The notes beneath the pieces are model-generated. The model had not been told where the DNA came from. It saw nothing but the letters and a program-made list of their open reading frames with translations, and ran no database searches. From Aphanomyces cochlioides (lineage: Eukaryota; Oomycota; Saprolegniomycetes; Saprolegniales; Verrucalvaceae): 64,000 bases of DNA. This document shows, in pieces, positions 41,513-52,499 of this stretch. Positions within the stretch are counted from its first letter, which is position 1, and each line of letters begins with the position of its first letter. Both the position numbers and the translations under genes were made by a program. The stretch covers positions 496,001-560,000 of the forward strand of contig JAHQRK010000011.1 in NCBI GenBank assembly GCA_019828595.1, read 5' to 3'.

Positions 41513-42402
41513 ACTCTATTCATTTATCAACTGTTGGTAATTTGACATCGTCGCTATCAACAACTACAACCGGATGCGCAAGTGCAAGTTATCCTGTCAG
41601 CCATCAATTACATTTGGAGCTCTACGGACCAAAATGCAACGAATACCCGTAGAATCCGATTAATTTACAGTTTCCGTGCTTTCACCTCTCTACAAATAAT
41701 TGCGATCTTGGTCGAATTACAACAAACTAAAGATGCTTATTCTCATCGACATTTTCATCCCACTTGGATAAATCCGAGGAAGCTTTTGAGAAGCAGCTTG
41801 CGACGAGAATTGACAAATGCACACATCGTTCGACAAATAGAGTGAACTCGGAAGTCTCCACATAGTCGTTTCAGAGCATCCCTTTCGATTGACTGCATGT
41901 ACAATGTCCATATCAATGCACAGATATTCTCTGTGGCGTGTGCAGCAACCCAATATCTCTAGAAATCTTTTATCATTGCTGCCTTCATCTCAGATGTTCC
42001 AAAACAGACCGCGATCTCTTGTACTCCTCAGGATCGTATTAAAGTTGTCAGTTTGATGACGCCACCAATCCCCGAATGATGGCAAAGTTGAAAAATTTGT
42101 GAATGACTTCATTATCCTTAATGATTCACTTGAGGAGAAACATACTTCTTTGAAAGCTCACTTGAGGAGAAATATACATCTTTGAAACCTCACCATCGAC
42201 AATCCTTTTAGGCTCACTTATATTCGACAATCGCACGAACTCAAAATGTGCTTGCGATCTTACAGGTTCTCGAAACTTGGATGAAAAAAAACCATGATGC
42301 TCATTGTCAGGGCAAATGGTGTCGCGCTATTGCCCTCTTGACAACAATCCTGGGACGAATTTGTTCTCCAGCAAAAACATGCAACCTTAACATTGAAACC
42401 GG
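41513..42402. other. Intergenic region with a 32-bp tandem repeat
   Basis: No gene supported. CACTTGAGGAGAAACATACT and its 32-bp unit repeat as two imperfect tandem copies at 42127-42158 and 42159-42190. Short open frames at 41582-41845 are unremarkable. Confidence 0.45.
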
Positions 42403-44429
42403 ATGTCAGTTTGTCGTGTGATCGTCAGTGGTCAGGTGTCTGAATCCTCTGAAACTATCTTTGTAGTGGGCAATCTGACTGCCAATGTGTCAGAGTCGAG
42501 CACAACTCGACAATCGGAAGTGATACAAACTCAGCTTCCCCAGTACGTTGTCGATTTTCAAGTGAAGAAGGGGTCGTTCTTGTCGAAAATGTCTCCAAAA
42601 TATGCCTGGCGCCAGTTTGTCATCTCGGGTCAATCGTTAGAAATCATCGATCAAGGCCAAGTCGAATGCTCATTTCGTGTCCGCGAAGTCAAGATTGTGC
42701 ATCTGTCGAGTTATTCCTATCGACTCAAGGCTAATCCGTGGCATCGCTTGGATTTCTTGTCGCCATCCAAGTCCCGAATCGAGCGATTTCGTCATGTGCT
42801 CCAATTAGCCACTGCAACACCACATTGGAAGCCACCATTACCAAGGAAATGAACGAAGCGGAAGCTGCCGCTCCTTCCAGTGCTCCTTTGTCCTCCGTGA
42901 TTGTGGCTCAAGTCCAAGACCATTTGAAAGAAATGTTGGCAATGTACGAGTTTCAAAGCAAATGCAGCTCGATGGAGGAAGTGCACCGCCACCTGTTGGG
43001 CATGGAAGCAAACTATTGTGCAAATCAAGATGTCGAGAGTTACGCACGCACAGTCCATCGTCTGTATCCTTTTTAGTATCTGTATCGCTACCTCTACCTC
43101 AAAGACAAACTCTTGAAGTCATACAGACCCATCAAGGAAATCTACGGGCATTGCCCGCATCCATACTGCAGTGAAGCCATATCTATTGAATCGATGTACA
43201 AGTTTCACATCAATGGCGACACTGTCGTTTGCTCCAAGTGCTCCAATTTGATCAATCTCGAAGTCTTTGAAATTGCGCCCTTCGTCGCGACATGCCCGAG
43301 ATATCCATCAACTGCAGATTAAAAGGCAGTCCTCGAACTCTCACCGCCGTCACACCTGGTATTCCGTCGGATGGCAAACTCAAGACATTTATGTCCGAGT
43401 TGCTTAGTCGAATGAAATCATCAGCTGCACTCGGAAGTCGCGATGGTGCTTGGAGTCTGCAAGGCTATGTGGAATCACCTCTCAAGTCGAAACTGCATGT
43501 CCATCCCAGTGCATTTGAGATAGATTTGGTCAAAGCCATGATCCGCCAGCTCGATTTTGTCAATAAAATTTGACCAAACTACATCTACTGGAGCAACGCC
43601 GAGGTGATCCAAGCGTCTATCGTTCGATACCACAAGTTTATGCACCTCATCCAGCGAACGGAATGAAACCCAACGGTACTAGTTCCGACGGCGGATATTG
43701 ATCTCGTGTGGCACACTCACCAGGTGGATTATGAAGCTTACCAAAGTTTCTGCATAACCCACATGAAAAAATTCGTCGACCATGACGATACCATCAAGGG
43801 CGGCTATTTGAGTCAGGGATATCATCACACGTTCTACTCTTGGTGTACCAACTACAGCGAGCCATACTCGTCGTATTTCGTTCCCAATCAATCAGCCGAA
43901 ACGCCAGAGTATCGGATACCGTCACGCGACTGTCGCTTCTTTGGTGTTGATGAGGCTTTTCCGTATACCACCAGTGTGATTCCAGACCAAAAGGCCGTGA
44001 CCAGTGCCGCTGAACCACCCCCAGAGAAGTTGGCTGTCTACATGGCAGTGTATGGCAGTGATTGGCACTCCTGTCATGGATGGTCGAATTCGATTGAAAT
44101 ACTCGCATCACGGTCATATCATGGCTCATGGACGACTGGGCTACGTTTACCACGACGCTTGGTCACCCTGTCCAGAGCCAGAAGCATCCAAAACGGGCAA
44201 TGTAAGTGGTGAAGTCATTTACACTGGCTGCGGTCATCCACACTATGGCGGCTGTGGCACTGGTGGTTGTTCTAGTGACGTCGTTCTGGCCGCCAATGGC
44301 GCTGGTGGCGGTTTTGGCGACGCAAGTGGAGGTGATGGGGGCGGTGATGGGGGTGATAGCGGCTGAGGGGGTTGTGGTGGTGGGGGCGGTTGCGGAGGCT
44401 GCGGGGAGGAGGTTGTGGGGGTTAAACTA
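42403..44429 (+). pseudogene. GRDP copy D, broken
   Basis: On the plus strand, ATG at 42403 (MSVCRVIVSGQVSESSETIF). The family block (YAWRQFVISGQSLEIIDQGQ, FRVREVKIVHLSSYSYRLKA) is intact, but a deletion and frame slip at 42835 remove the WTPPTYD.. TNFLHVA segment. Then premature stops: after HRLYPF at 43074-43076, after PRYPSTAD near 43320, at FVNKI-stop (43573) and in IQRTE-stop. The HTHQVDYEAYQSF, FVDHDDTIKGGYLSQGY and RFFGVDEAFPY blocks survive. It ends in Gly/Cys-rich repeats (GCGTGGCSSDVVLAANGAGG). Clearly dead, although most of the framework remains. Its 3' end shares sequence with the fragment at 60862-61072. Confidence 0.78.
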
Positions 44430-44569
44430 GAATAAAAAGTCAATCGATTCGAGTGACCTTGTCTGCTTGTCTTTGATATCCACTAGTCGTTTGATATCCA
44501 CTCCAGGATATGAAATTAATCGCGACATCCTGACAACTTTTTTGCATAGCTGTGTTGAGGCGGAAACGT

Positions 44570-44697
44570 GCTTGGAGGCGATGCCAACATTGCTGGCGTC
44601 GGTCGGAGCGGCGATAGTGGGGGTGGCTGGGATGACAGTGGGAAAGGGAGTTGTGGAGGTGGAGGCTGTGGCGGTGGCGTTGTGAATCCCACTTGAT
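44570..44697 (+). pseudogene. Detached GRDP-type Gly/Cys tail
   Basis: The frame reads GGDANIAGVGRSGDSGGGWD and then DDSGKGSCGGGGCGGGVVNP before a stop, the same style as the C-terminal tails of the family. It is not attached to any upstream GRDP sequence and lies between copies D and E, so it is probably a leftover from a deletion or unequal exchange. Confidence 0.45.
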
Positions 44698-44824
44698 GGA
44701 AGCAACAGGCATCGTCGTGCGAATGTGACATCGTCGTCGCAAGCTTGGCGTGAAAGATGAGTACTGGACAGAGACTTTACGAAACAAATGGATTAAAAAA
44801 CTTACAATGTATGCTGCAAGCAGT

Positions 44825-46768
44825 CTATCCACCGCAGCCTCCGCCACAGCCTCCGCCACCACAGCCACCGCCGCAGCCACCACCGCAGCCACCGCCACAT
44901 CCGCCACTACCACAACCAGCACTACCGCAACCGGCACTACCGCAACCGGCACTTCCCCCATAGTACAAACCGGCACATCCGCCGTAAAACATGACTCCAC
45001 AGCCGCCATAATAGACATAACCCAATCCGCCATCAACCATGAGGTAATTGTGGCGAGAGTATTGCAATCGGACACGACCATCCATGACCGGGGTTCCGAT
45101 CACAGCCATGTACACGGACAAAGCTTCTGGCAAGGGTTCTTTCGAGCACTCGATAGCCTTAGCATCAGGGACCACTGCTGCAGCGTAAGGCAAAGCTTCG
45201 ACTGCAAACGCCTCGTCCACGCCGAAGAAGCGGCAGTCTCGAGATGGCAGACGGCCAAAATTCTTCCATTTTTGTTTCAAAAAGTGGTGGTTCACCATGT
45301 TGTTCGTCTTCTCCGAAGTCCACGACACGTAACTTGGTGCAAACGACGAGTAAGCATCATTATAAGTCATAGACCACAGCAAGAAGGTATCAGCATAACC
45401 CTTTCGCAAGTCGCCACCTTCAATCGTGTCGTCATGATCAATGATGCGACCAATATTGACCTTGCAAAACTCGTAATAGTTTCTAGTGTCAGCTTGGTGA
45501 GTGTGCCAGACAAGATCGATGTCGGACGTTGGTACAAGCACAATTGATTGCTTCTTGACTTTCATGAGATTCATAAACTTGTGATAGCGAATAATAGAGG
45601 CTTCAATGACGACGGGATCAATCCAATAGTCCATGTTGGGGCACATCTTGTTGACGAAATCGAGCTGGCGGATCATGGCTTGGACCAAGTCCATCTCAAA
45701 TGCACCAAAATGTCCAGCGTTTAAAAATTGTTTGACCTTCTGGGACACATAGGTTCTTAGTTGGGAGGCCATGCCACGTCTGCCATGGGGTCCTTTCTCT
45801 TTCATGCGCCGAAACAACTCATCCAAGAAGGTCTTCACGTTGCCGTCAGCTGGCAGAGCCGGGGTATCCACAATGATGACTTTAGTGGAGGCAGGGTCGA
45901 CGATAAATTGTGGCGTATCTGCAATAAATTCAGCCATTCGGAAAGCCGAAGGTGTAATCATGTTGGAACAGCGACTGCACGGAACTGATTCTCCCTTCAT
46001 ATGGATCTTGTACATTGTTCCAAGTGGTACTGGTTCACCACATCCCACGTATGGGCATGTTGAGAATGTGTCCTTCAATGCACGTCGTTGTGGTTGAGAA
46101 CGACCAGCTGAAGTGGCATATTGGACAGGATGAAGGCGGTGGACAGTGTGGCAAAAGTTGTCTACCTTCAGGTTCGCGCAATAGTCAGCTTCCATATCGA
46201 GCAAATAACTATAGACTTGTTCCATACTGGCACAAGCACCTTGGAGTTTGTACATGAAGAGCATTTCGGCCAAGTGAGCTTGGACTTGAGCCACATTGAC
46301 AGTTGAGATGGGGATGGACGATGGTTGAGCAGCCTCGGTTTCGACGATTTCCTTCGCAACGTGGAATAGATTGGTCAAGACATCGTACGTTGGTGGGGTC
46401 CACGCGGGGGATTCAGCTGCCAATTGCAAGACATACTTGAAGCGTTCGAGGCGGGATGCGGAGGGACTTGAGAGCACCAATTGTTGCTTGCCGTTCACAT
46501 CAAGGCGGTAGAGGCTGCTCGACATGAGCTCAATCGAGACTTCGGGTGCATTGAAGGTATATTCGCGCTTCCCTTGATGGACCACATCGAGCGTTTGTCC
46601 TGTGAGAACGAATTGGCGCCACTCAAACTTGGTCGACGAGCCGAGAAAGCCCCCCGAGCTCTTGACGAGGAAGTCAACAAAGTACTGGGGCATATTCGAC
46701 GCATAAGGAATCGCTTCCGACGGCTGCGTGCTGACCTCCGAGACGCGGTCGCCGGTCGGGCCTCCCAT
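44825..46768 (-). CDS. GRDP/DUF1399-like protein, copy E (intact)
   Basis: 647 residues, ATG at 46768 (MGGPTGDRVSEVSTQPSEAI), single uninterrupted frame, stop at 44825. The order is: FEWRQFVLTGQTLDVVHQGK; a pleckstrin-like block (KFEWRQF..RLERFKYVLQLA); WTPPTYDVLTNLFHVAKEIV; YKIHMKGESVPCSRCSNMIT, a CxxC pair; then FEMDLVQAMIRQLDFVNKMC, DIDLVWHTHQADTRNYYEFC (about residue 410-425, DUF1399 hallmark) and IIDHDDTIEGGDLRKGY; CRFFGVDEAF; GTPVMDGRVRLQYSRHNYLM. It ends in repeated GGCG/GSAGC units, a Cys-Gly tail of about 60 residues. Not secreted (no signal peptide). A CCAAT box lies about 75-80 bp upstream. Function in oomycetes unknown. Confidence 0.85.
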   Translation of the reverse strand: MGGPTGDRVSEVSTQPSEAIPYASNMPQYFVDFLVKSSGGFLGSSTKFEWRQFVLTGQTLDVVHQGKREYTFNAPEVSIELMSSSLYRLDVNGKQQLVLSSPSASRLERFKYVLQLAAESPAWTPPTYDVLTNLFHVAKEIVETEAAQPSSIPISTVNVAQVQAHLAEMLFMYKLQGACASMEQVYSYLLDMEADYCANLKVDNFCHTVHRLHPVQYATSAGRSQPQRRALKDTFSTCPYVGCGEPVPLGTMYKIHMKGESVPCSRCSNMITPSAFRMAEFIADTPQFIVDPASTKVIIVDTPALPADGNVKTFLDELFRRMKEKGPHGRRGMASQLRTYVSQKVKQFLNAGHFGAFEMDLVQAMIRQLDFVNKMCPNMDYWIDPVVIEASIIRYHKFMNLMKVKKQSIVLVPTSDIDLVWHTHQADTRNYYEFCKVNIGRIIDHDDTIEGGDLRKGYADTFLLWSMTYNDAYSSFAPSYVSWTSEKTNNMVNHHFLKQKWKNFGRLPSRDCRFFGVDEAFAVEALPYAAAVVPDAKAIECSKEPLPEALSVYMAVIGTPVMDGRVRLQYSRHNYLMVDGGLGYVYYGGCGVMFYGGCAGLYYGGSAGCGSAGCGSAGCGSGGCGGGCGGGCGGGCGGGGCGGGCGG

Positions 46769-46845
46769 CTTGCGCGCCAATTCGATTGTGACAAAAATTG
46801 TCAAAGCAGACAGAGACCAACATTCTACGTCCAATCTCGTCTCGG

Positions 46846-46850
46846 ATTGG
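46846..46850 (-). promoter_or_regulatory. CCAAT box upstream of GRDP copy E
   Basis: ATTGG on the plus strand (CAGCCAATCC on the minus strand), 78 bp from the ATG. The rest of 46769-47519 holds no gene: part is promoter of copy E and part the 3' flank of copy F. Confidence 0.4.
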
Positions 46851-47519
46851 CTGGATGCATTGGAAGTTTTCGTGTGGATAACCAAATTGAATTACGCACG
46901 AGAAGATGAAGGACACAAGAGCCTAGATGGAGAGCTCCTGGCTCCAAGGATCCTGAGAGCTCATGGCTTAAAGATCTCTGAGCTTTGTCGCCTGGATGTG
47001 CTCTGCAGTCCACCACGAGCGATCAATAGAAGCCAAACCAGCAGAGGTTATATGCATTAATACATCGACAGCGATAGCTAACAAGCAGGGACGAAAGCGT
47101 TGATGAGGGACGAATATAAAAGGATCGGAGGCGACGGCAGATATGATGACGAAGATAAGACGCTAGTGGCAAAACAAGGGGGGTGGAGCTCCATGTATAG
47201 GCTATAATGGGTGGAGAACGTTTGACGAGAGGTTTCTGGTCTTGCACTGAAACCATGCGAACACAATCTCTTTCTCCGATTTCACCGACGCATATGGTCC
47301 TTCAGACGGCAACTAAGCTGGCGCTGAATAATTTGTAACGCGCAAGAGAGTGCAAACTTGAAGGCTTTGAGTTGGGTTTCCCCCTTGTAATATTTCATGT
47401 CTATTCCGCTACATACATTGAATGACGTGGACTTTGCATTGTGTAAATTTTGAAAAGGAAGATGCAGGAACACTTTTTAGCAGTTTTGCGTTAAACATTT
47501 ACAAAGTCACCTATAGAAA

Positions 47520-49499
47520 TTATCCACCGCAGCCTCCACAGCCGCCACCACAGCCACCACCGCAACCGCCGCCACAGCCACCAGTACCACAGCCACCACT
47601 ACCACAACCACCACTGCCGCAGCCAGCAACTCCGCAACCACCGCCGACAACACCGCAGCCACCAACATAGCCATAGCCATACATGCCAGCACAGCCACCG
47701 ACAATGATGACACCGCAGCCACCATAATAGACATATCCCAATCCACCATCAACCATGAGGTAATTGTGGCGGGAGTATTGCAATCGGACACGACCATCCA
47801 TGACGGGGGTTCCGATCACAGCCATATACACGGACAAAGCTTCTGGCAATGGCTCTTTTGCGGATTCGACGGCTTTAGCATCAGGGACCACAGCTGAAGC
47901 GTAAGGCAACGCTTCGACTGCAAATGATTCATCCACGCCAAAGAAGCGGCAGTCTCGAGATGGCAAGCGGGCGAACTTCTTCCACTTCTGCTTCAAGAAA
48001 TGATGGTTCACCATGTTGTTGGTCTTCTCCGATGTCCACGATACGTAACTTGGTGCGAACGATGAATAAGCATCCTTGTACGTCATAGACCACAGTAAGA
48101 AGGTTTCAGCGTAACCCTTTCGCAAGTCACCACCTTCAATCGTGTCGTCATGATCAATGATGCGACCAATGTTGACTTTGCAAAACTCGCGGTAATACCT
48201 CGTATCCGCTTGGTGAGTATGCCAGACCAAATCAATGTCGGATGTAGGCACAAGCACGACTGTTTGCTTCTTGATCTTCATGAGATTCATGAACTTATGA
48301 TAGCGAAGGATAGAGGCTTGGATGACAACAGGATCATTCCAATAGTCCATGTTGGGGCACATCTTGTTGACGAAATCGAGCTGGCGAATCATGGCTTGGA
48401 CTAGATCCATCTCGAAAGCACCCAAGTTTGAAGAGTTAAAGTGCAGTTGAATCTTTTGCGACACCATTGCTTGGAGCTCCTTGACCCCGTCACGACTTCC
48501 AAGTGGCGCCTGCTCCTTCATGCGTCGGTACAATTCGTCCAGGAACGTCCTCATGTTGCCGCTGGCTGGCATCATTGGTGTAATAACCGTAATGGTAGAT
48601 GTAGAGCTGCTTAGGATGCAGTCGACGCTAAATCGTGGTGCATCTGCAATGAATGAGGCCATTCGGAAAGACGTCGGTGTGATCATGTTGGTGCAGCGAT
48701 TGCATGTAACAGTTTCGCCCTTGATATGGACCTTGTACATGGCTCCAAGTGGGACTGGCTCCCCACAACCCATGTATGGACATTTCGAGAATACGTCCTT
48801 CAATGAGCGCCGGTTTGGCCGAGTGCGACCGAGCGAGTTGGCATACTGAACAGGGTGGAGACGGTGAACTGTGTGGCAAAAGTTGTCCACGTTCAAGTTT
48901 GCGCAATAATCAGCTTCCATGTCCAGCAAATAGCCATAGACTTCTTCCATACTGGCGCAGGCACCTTGGAGGTTGTACATGGTTAGCATTTCCGCCAAGT
49001 GAGCTTGGACCTGGGCCACATTCACAGTCGATATCGGTACCGTGGACGGTCGCTTCGCCTCAGCTTCAACGATTTCCTTGGCAACGTACAATAAGTTTGT
49101 CAAAACGTCATACGTTGGTGGTGTCCACGTGGGCGATACAGCCGCCAGTTGCAAGACATACTTGAAGCGTTCGAGGCGAGAGGCGTATGGGATTGAAAGC
49201 ACTAATTGTCGCTTTCCACCCACATCGAGGCGGTAAAAATGGCTTGACATGGGTTGGATCGATACCTCTGCTGCGTGGAACGAATGTTCGCGCTTTCCTT
49301 GGTTGAGCACATCAAGCGTTTGTCCATTCAGGACGAATTGACGCCATTCATATTTGGTGGACGTGCCGAGAAAGCCAGCCGAAGTCTTCACGAGAAAGTC
49401 GACAAAGTATTGCGATAAATTCAACGCATAGGTTGCAACCGCTTCGGACGGCTGCGTGCTTCCTTCCGACGCCCGGTCGTCGTACGTCGGATATGCCAT
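47520..49499 (-). CDS. GRDP/DUF1399-like protein, copy F (intact)
   Basis: 659 residues, ATG at 49499 (MAYPTYDDRASEGSTQPSEA), single frame, stop at 47520. It matches copy E block by block: KYEWRQFVLNGQTLDVLNQG, WTPPTYDVLTNLLYVAKEIV, YKVHIKGETVTCNRCTNMIT (CxxC pair), IRQLDFVNKMCPNMDYWNDP, DIDLVWHTHQADTRYYREFC (about residue 423), IIDHDDTIEGGDLRKGYAET, CRFFGVDESFAVEALPYASA and GTPVMDGRVRLQYSRHNYLM. The tail is YGGCGVIIVGGCAGMYGYGY then GGCG/GSGGCG units. Copies E and F are tandem, same strand, 751 bp apart, so they are likely recent duplicates. A CCAAT box is about 80 bp upstream. Cytosolic by lack of targeting signals. Confidence 0.85.
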   Translation of the reverse strand: MAYPTYDDRASEGSTQPSEAVATYALNLSQYFVDFLVKTSAGFLGTSTKYEWRQFVLNGQTLDVLNQGKREHSFHAAEVSIQPMSSHFYRLDVGGKRQLVLSIPYASRLERFKYVLQLAAVSPTWTPPTYDVLTNLLYVAKEIVEAEAKRPSTVPISTVNVAQVQAHLAEMLTMYNLQGACASMEEVYGYLLDMEADYCANLNVDNFCHTVHRLHPVQYANSLGRTRPNRRSLKDVFSKCPYMGCGEPVPLGAMYKVHIKGETVTCNRCTNMITPTSFRMASFIADAPRFSVDCILSSSTSTITVITPMMPASGNMRTFLDELYRRMKEQAPLGSRDGVKELQAMVSQKIQLHFNSSNLGAFEMDLVQAMIRQLDFVNKMCPNMDYWNDPVVIQASILRYHKFMNLMKIKKQTVVLVPTSDIDLVWHTHQADTRYYREFCKVNIGRIIDHDDTIEGGDLRKGYAETFLLWSMTYKDAYSSFAPSYVSWTSEKTNNMVNHHFLKQKWKKFARLPSRDCRFFGVDESFAVEALPYASAVVPDAKAVESAKEPLPEALSVYMAVIGTPVMDGRVRLQYSRHNYLMVDGGLGYVYYGGCGVIIVGGCAGMYGYGYVGGCGVVGGGCGVAGCGSGGCGSGGCGTGGCGGGCGGGCGGGCGGCGG

Positions 49500-50103
49500 C
49501 GGCGGCGCCAATTCAAGTCTGCCGACAGTACATGGATAAAAGTTAACAGACCATCATTCTCGAACGAATCTTCTCTCTGATTGGCTGGATGCTTGGAGAA
49601 GTTCAGACTTGGACGATAAAAAATTGCATCGAACTGGAAAAATTGGTCCTGGGAACAATCGAAGATGCAAAGCAAATGATGAAAACATCAAAGAAATATT
49701 CTATTCTCCACAGTCTTGTACATGAGAGAGAGGGGAGGAAGCGGAGTGTTCTTAGCTTGTGAGTATCCTTGCGAGAAAAAAGCTTATCCTTCCCCAGAGC
49801 ACGATCTGCAATGTTGGACTGTGGTATTTGGATAATTCCAACATTTTAAAATACTGTACTCGTATAGCTGAAGGCAGCTGGAAAAATTACAAATTTTGAC
49901 AATAATATTGACGGGCGTCAAGTCATGTATGACACCAAACGCATGGACGACTTGGTTGCGTTCGTCGTGCGGTCGCGAGGTGCGTTTACTTTCTTCCTCG
50001 TCAACTGGGAAATGAATCCTTGGTTGGTTTGAACAAGGCTTGGGGAATGCGTTAGATTAAAGGAGGTTTGGACTATTCGAGTGCATCTCAGTCCGAGATA
50101 CAG
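49500..50103. other. Intergenic region, no gene seen
   Basis: Holds the promoter of copy F and the flank of the pogo element. No coding frame worth listing. Confidence 0.4.
49574..49588 (-). promoter_or_regulatory. CCAAT box upstream of GRDP copy F
   Basis: TCTCTGATTGGCTGG on the plus strand (CCAGCCAATCAG on the minus strand), about 80 bp from the ATG at 49499. It sits in nearly the same position as in copy E. Confidence 0.45.
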
Positions 50104-51608
50104 TACAGTTCTCCCTCAACGTTTGCTCACTGCTGTATCCGATATTCCTTTTAAAAGTTATAAACCTGGTGTATAAATTGTTAAAGGGGTGTTTCCAGCA
50201 TGAATTTGAAATTTCAAATTGTGTGGTCAATGAAGGATAGTACAGTCTGTGTCACATGCAAACTTGAATGCCATCCAACAAGCAAAGCGTTCGTCTGACA
50301 ATTCATGAGAAGGGCTTGATCAGAGCCTACTACAAGACTCTGCAGCCATCACGCTGCCGCATGTCGAAGTTAGTTGCGTGGACTGTGGATACACTTGGAC
50401 GTTCACCCCATGTCACGTCACTACGAAGGATCGTGAAGGACGAAAGGAGCTATGAGAATTTCAACATGACTGATGCATCCACCAAAACGCGCTACAACTT
50501 CCAAGGTGCCAAATTCCATGAACTCGACAAACTCATGTATACTTGGGTTATCAACTCAAACGAAAAGCATGCAAGTATCACTGGCGGTCTAATCAAACGA
50601 CGAGCCGTTCAAGCGGCGAGAGAAAGAGGATTGGACATTGCCTGATCCAATGGCTGGCTCTTCCGGTTGCAGCAACGACGAAATCTAAAGATGTATCGTC
50701 TTCATGGAGAAGCGGCATCCGCGAGCCAAGCAGTGGTTCAAGACGGCAGAGACATGCTCCTGGCAGCAACCACAGCATTCGATCGGTGCGATATCTACAA
50801 CATGGACGAGACTGGTGTCATGTACAATCACCAACCAACTACGACAATTTCAAACAAGTCACGTAGTGGCACCAAAAAAGACAAGAGCCGCATATTCTGT
50901 TGCGGTCTGCGCCAATGCCGATGGCTCACATAAGCTACCTCTATTGTTCATTGGTAAGTCGAAGAATCCAAGGTGCTTCAAGGCTTACCGGCCGAGGAGC
51001 TGCAGCTGCTTTACACTCAAACCGCAAAGCTTGGATGACGCTCTCAATCTTCTCTGAATAGCTTGAATCTTTGAATTCAAAGATGGCCAAAGACAACCGA
51101 AGTAACGTTCTCATCCTGGACAACGCGTCATCTCACAAGGCATTGAATGTCCAGCTCACCAATGTTCAGTTGTTGATGCTGCCGCCAAACACTACTGCCT
51201 TCTTGCAACCAATGGACGCGGGGATCATCGCGTCGTTCAAGAGTCACTACAAGAAGCGTCAGTTGGACTATGTGATACATCGGTTGGATGAAGAAAGTAC
51301 CAGTCTCATCGATCAAAGGAAATTGTACTCTGTTGACGTCCTGACGGCGATGCAATGGATGACGGAGGCATGGAGTGACGTGACTCCATTGACCGTTCGA
51401 AACTGCTGGAGTCACACTGGTATTGTTGGCCATGACAGGGAAGAGCAACGAGTTCAAACGCCACCATCCTTTTCGCTTCGTTTCTTGCTCAATTGAACGA
51501 TTCATTGGTCATGAAAATGTTTACTCTTATAAGCAATATATTGTTTATTTTCAATAACCTTCGAAAATTTATCAAAATCAAAGAGAGCAAACGTTGGGGA
51601 GAACAGTA
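50104..51608 (+). mobile_element. Pogo/Tigger-type element
   Basis: Left end TACAGTTCTCCCTCAACGTT (50104) and, reverse complemented, right end TACTGTTCTCCCCAACGTTT (ending 51608), inverted repeats of about 25 bp with a one-base gap. TA flanks both ends. It encodes a damaged pogo transposase. Its right TA is also the first TA of the next element (51607), so the two abut. Confidence 0.78.
50268..51496 (+). pseudogene. Pogo/Tigger DDE transposase, broken
   Basis: ATG at 50268 (MPSNKQSVRLTIHEKGLIRA) with a CENP-B-like helix-turn-helix region. An in-frame TGA at 50643 interrupts before SNGWLFRLQQRRNLKMYRLH. The DDE core continues: DIYNMDETGVMYNHQ (first Asp), frame slip near 50925, then ANADGSHKLPLLFIGKSKNP. 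A second slip near 51060 leads to NVLILDNASSHKALNVQL (second Asp), PNTTAFLQPMDAGIIASFKS (third Asp) and HYKKRQLDYVIHRLDEE. With one stop and two frame shifts it cannot make an active enzyme. Confidence 0.8.
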
Positions 51609-52193
51609 CAGTGATCCGGGAAATATATGACCACAGGTGATTCTTCGCTGATTGGACAATTTCAAGCTGAACACCGACTCCATAAACTGTAATAAATTTT
51701 AACCTGTTAAATTGAATATTGCATTTGTAAAAAGACGAAGAAACTTGTATTAGATAAACGTGCAAGACTTCATATACTATGAAAATTGCCAAAAATGAAG
51801 AATTACACATATGTGTCATGTGATCGATCAGATTCTCTTCTTCAGTGCTGTTGAAGAAACATGGAAAACTCTATAATTTTATATTTGGTGCATTCATTTT
51901 GAAGATGTGTCATTGAATCATTGAACAATGTATCATCCCATTTGCATATCGTTTCTTTGAAAATAATGCCTGTATTTTCAACAACAACTTACCCTTCATC
52001 TACGACAGCATTTAAAACCTTTAGCTTATTTAGGAGCACCGTAGTTTACTTGTGTTTGCGCGTTTATCTGGCGATGAAACGATGGTTGACCTCCTGTCAT
52101 ATTTATTTCTTGTTAAAATTAATACGATTCATTTTCACGGTTCAATGGAGGGTTAGGGTTTGTTGATGGTCTTATATTTCCCGGATCGCTGTA
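51607..52193. mobile_element. 587-bp non-autonomous element (MITE) of the pogo type
   Basis: Ends TACAGTGATCCGGGAAATAT (51607) and ATATTTCCCGGATCGCTGTA (52174-52193) are inverted repeats with TA borders. The ends match those of the element at 23641-24940, and interior stretches (TTCTTCGCTGATTGGACAAT compared with GCTCTTCGGTGATTGGTCAG) are similar. No transposase is present. Confidence 0.72.
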
Positions 52194-52444
52194 TATGGAT
52201 GGACACGAAGATTCAAAGTCTGACGACAACGAAGTCCAACTTGACGTGCACCGAACACACGAGAGACAACGATTAGCGACATAGCGCATGTTCGCTGAGT
52301 GAACTTCTTGGTTTGCAAGGCAATGATCACAGAAGGTCTTGCGCAGCTTGTTGAAATGCGCCCCAGAAAATATCGGCGACAGTTGGTTCAAAGAATTGAG
52401 CTCTTGATGACAAGTTAGTTCCTTGGATTCTTAATCTAACGTTA
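52194..52444. other. Spacer outside the Hsp101 inverted repeat
   Basis: Unique sequence up to 52444, where the inverted repeat begins. No gene seen. Confidence 0.4.
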
Positions 52445-52499
52445 ATGCATTAATGTTTATCCTATCCACTTGTAAATATCCAAACTACACATCTAATAT

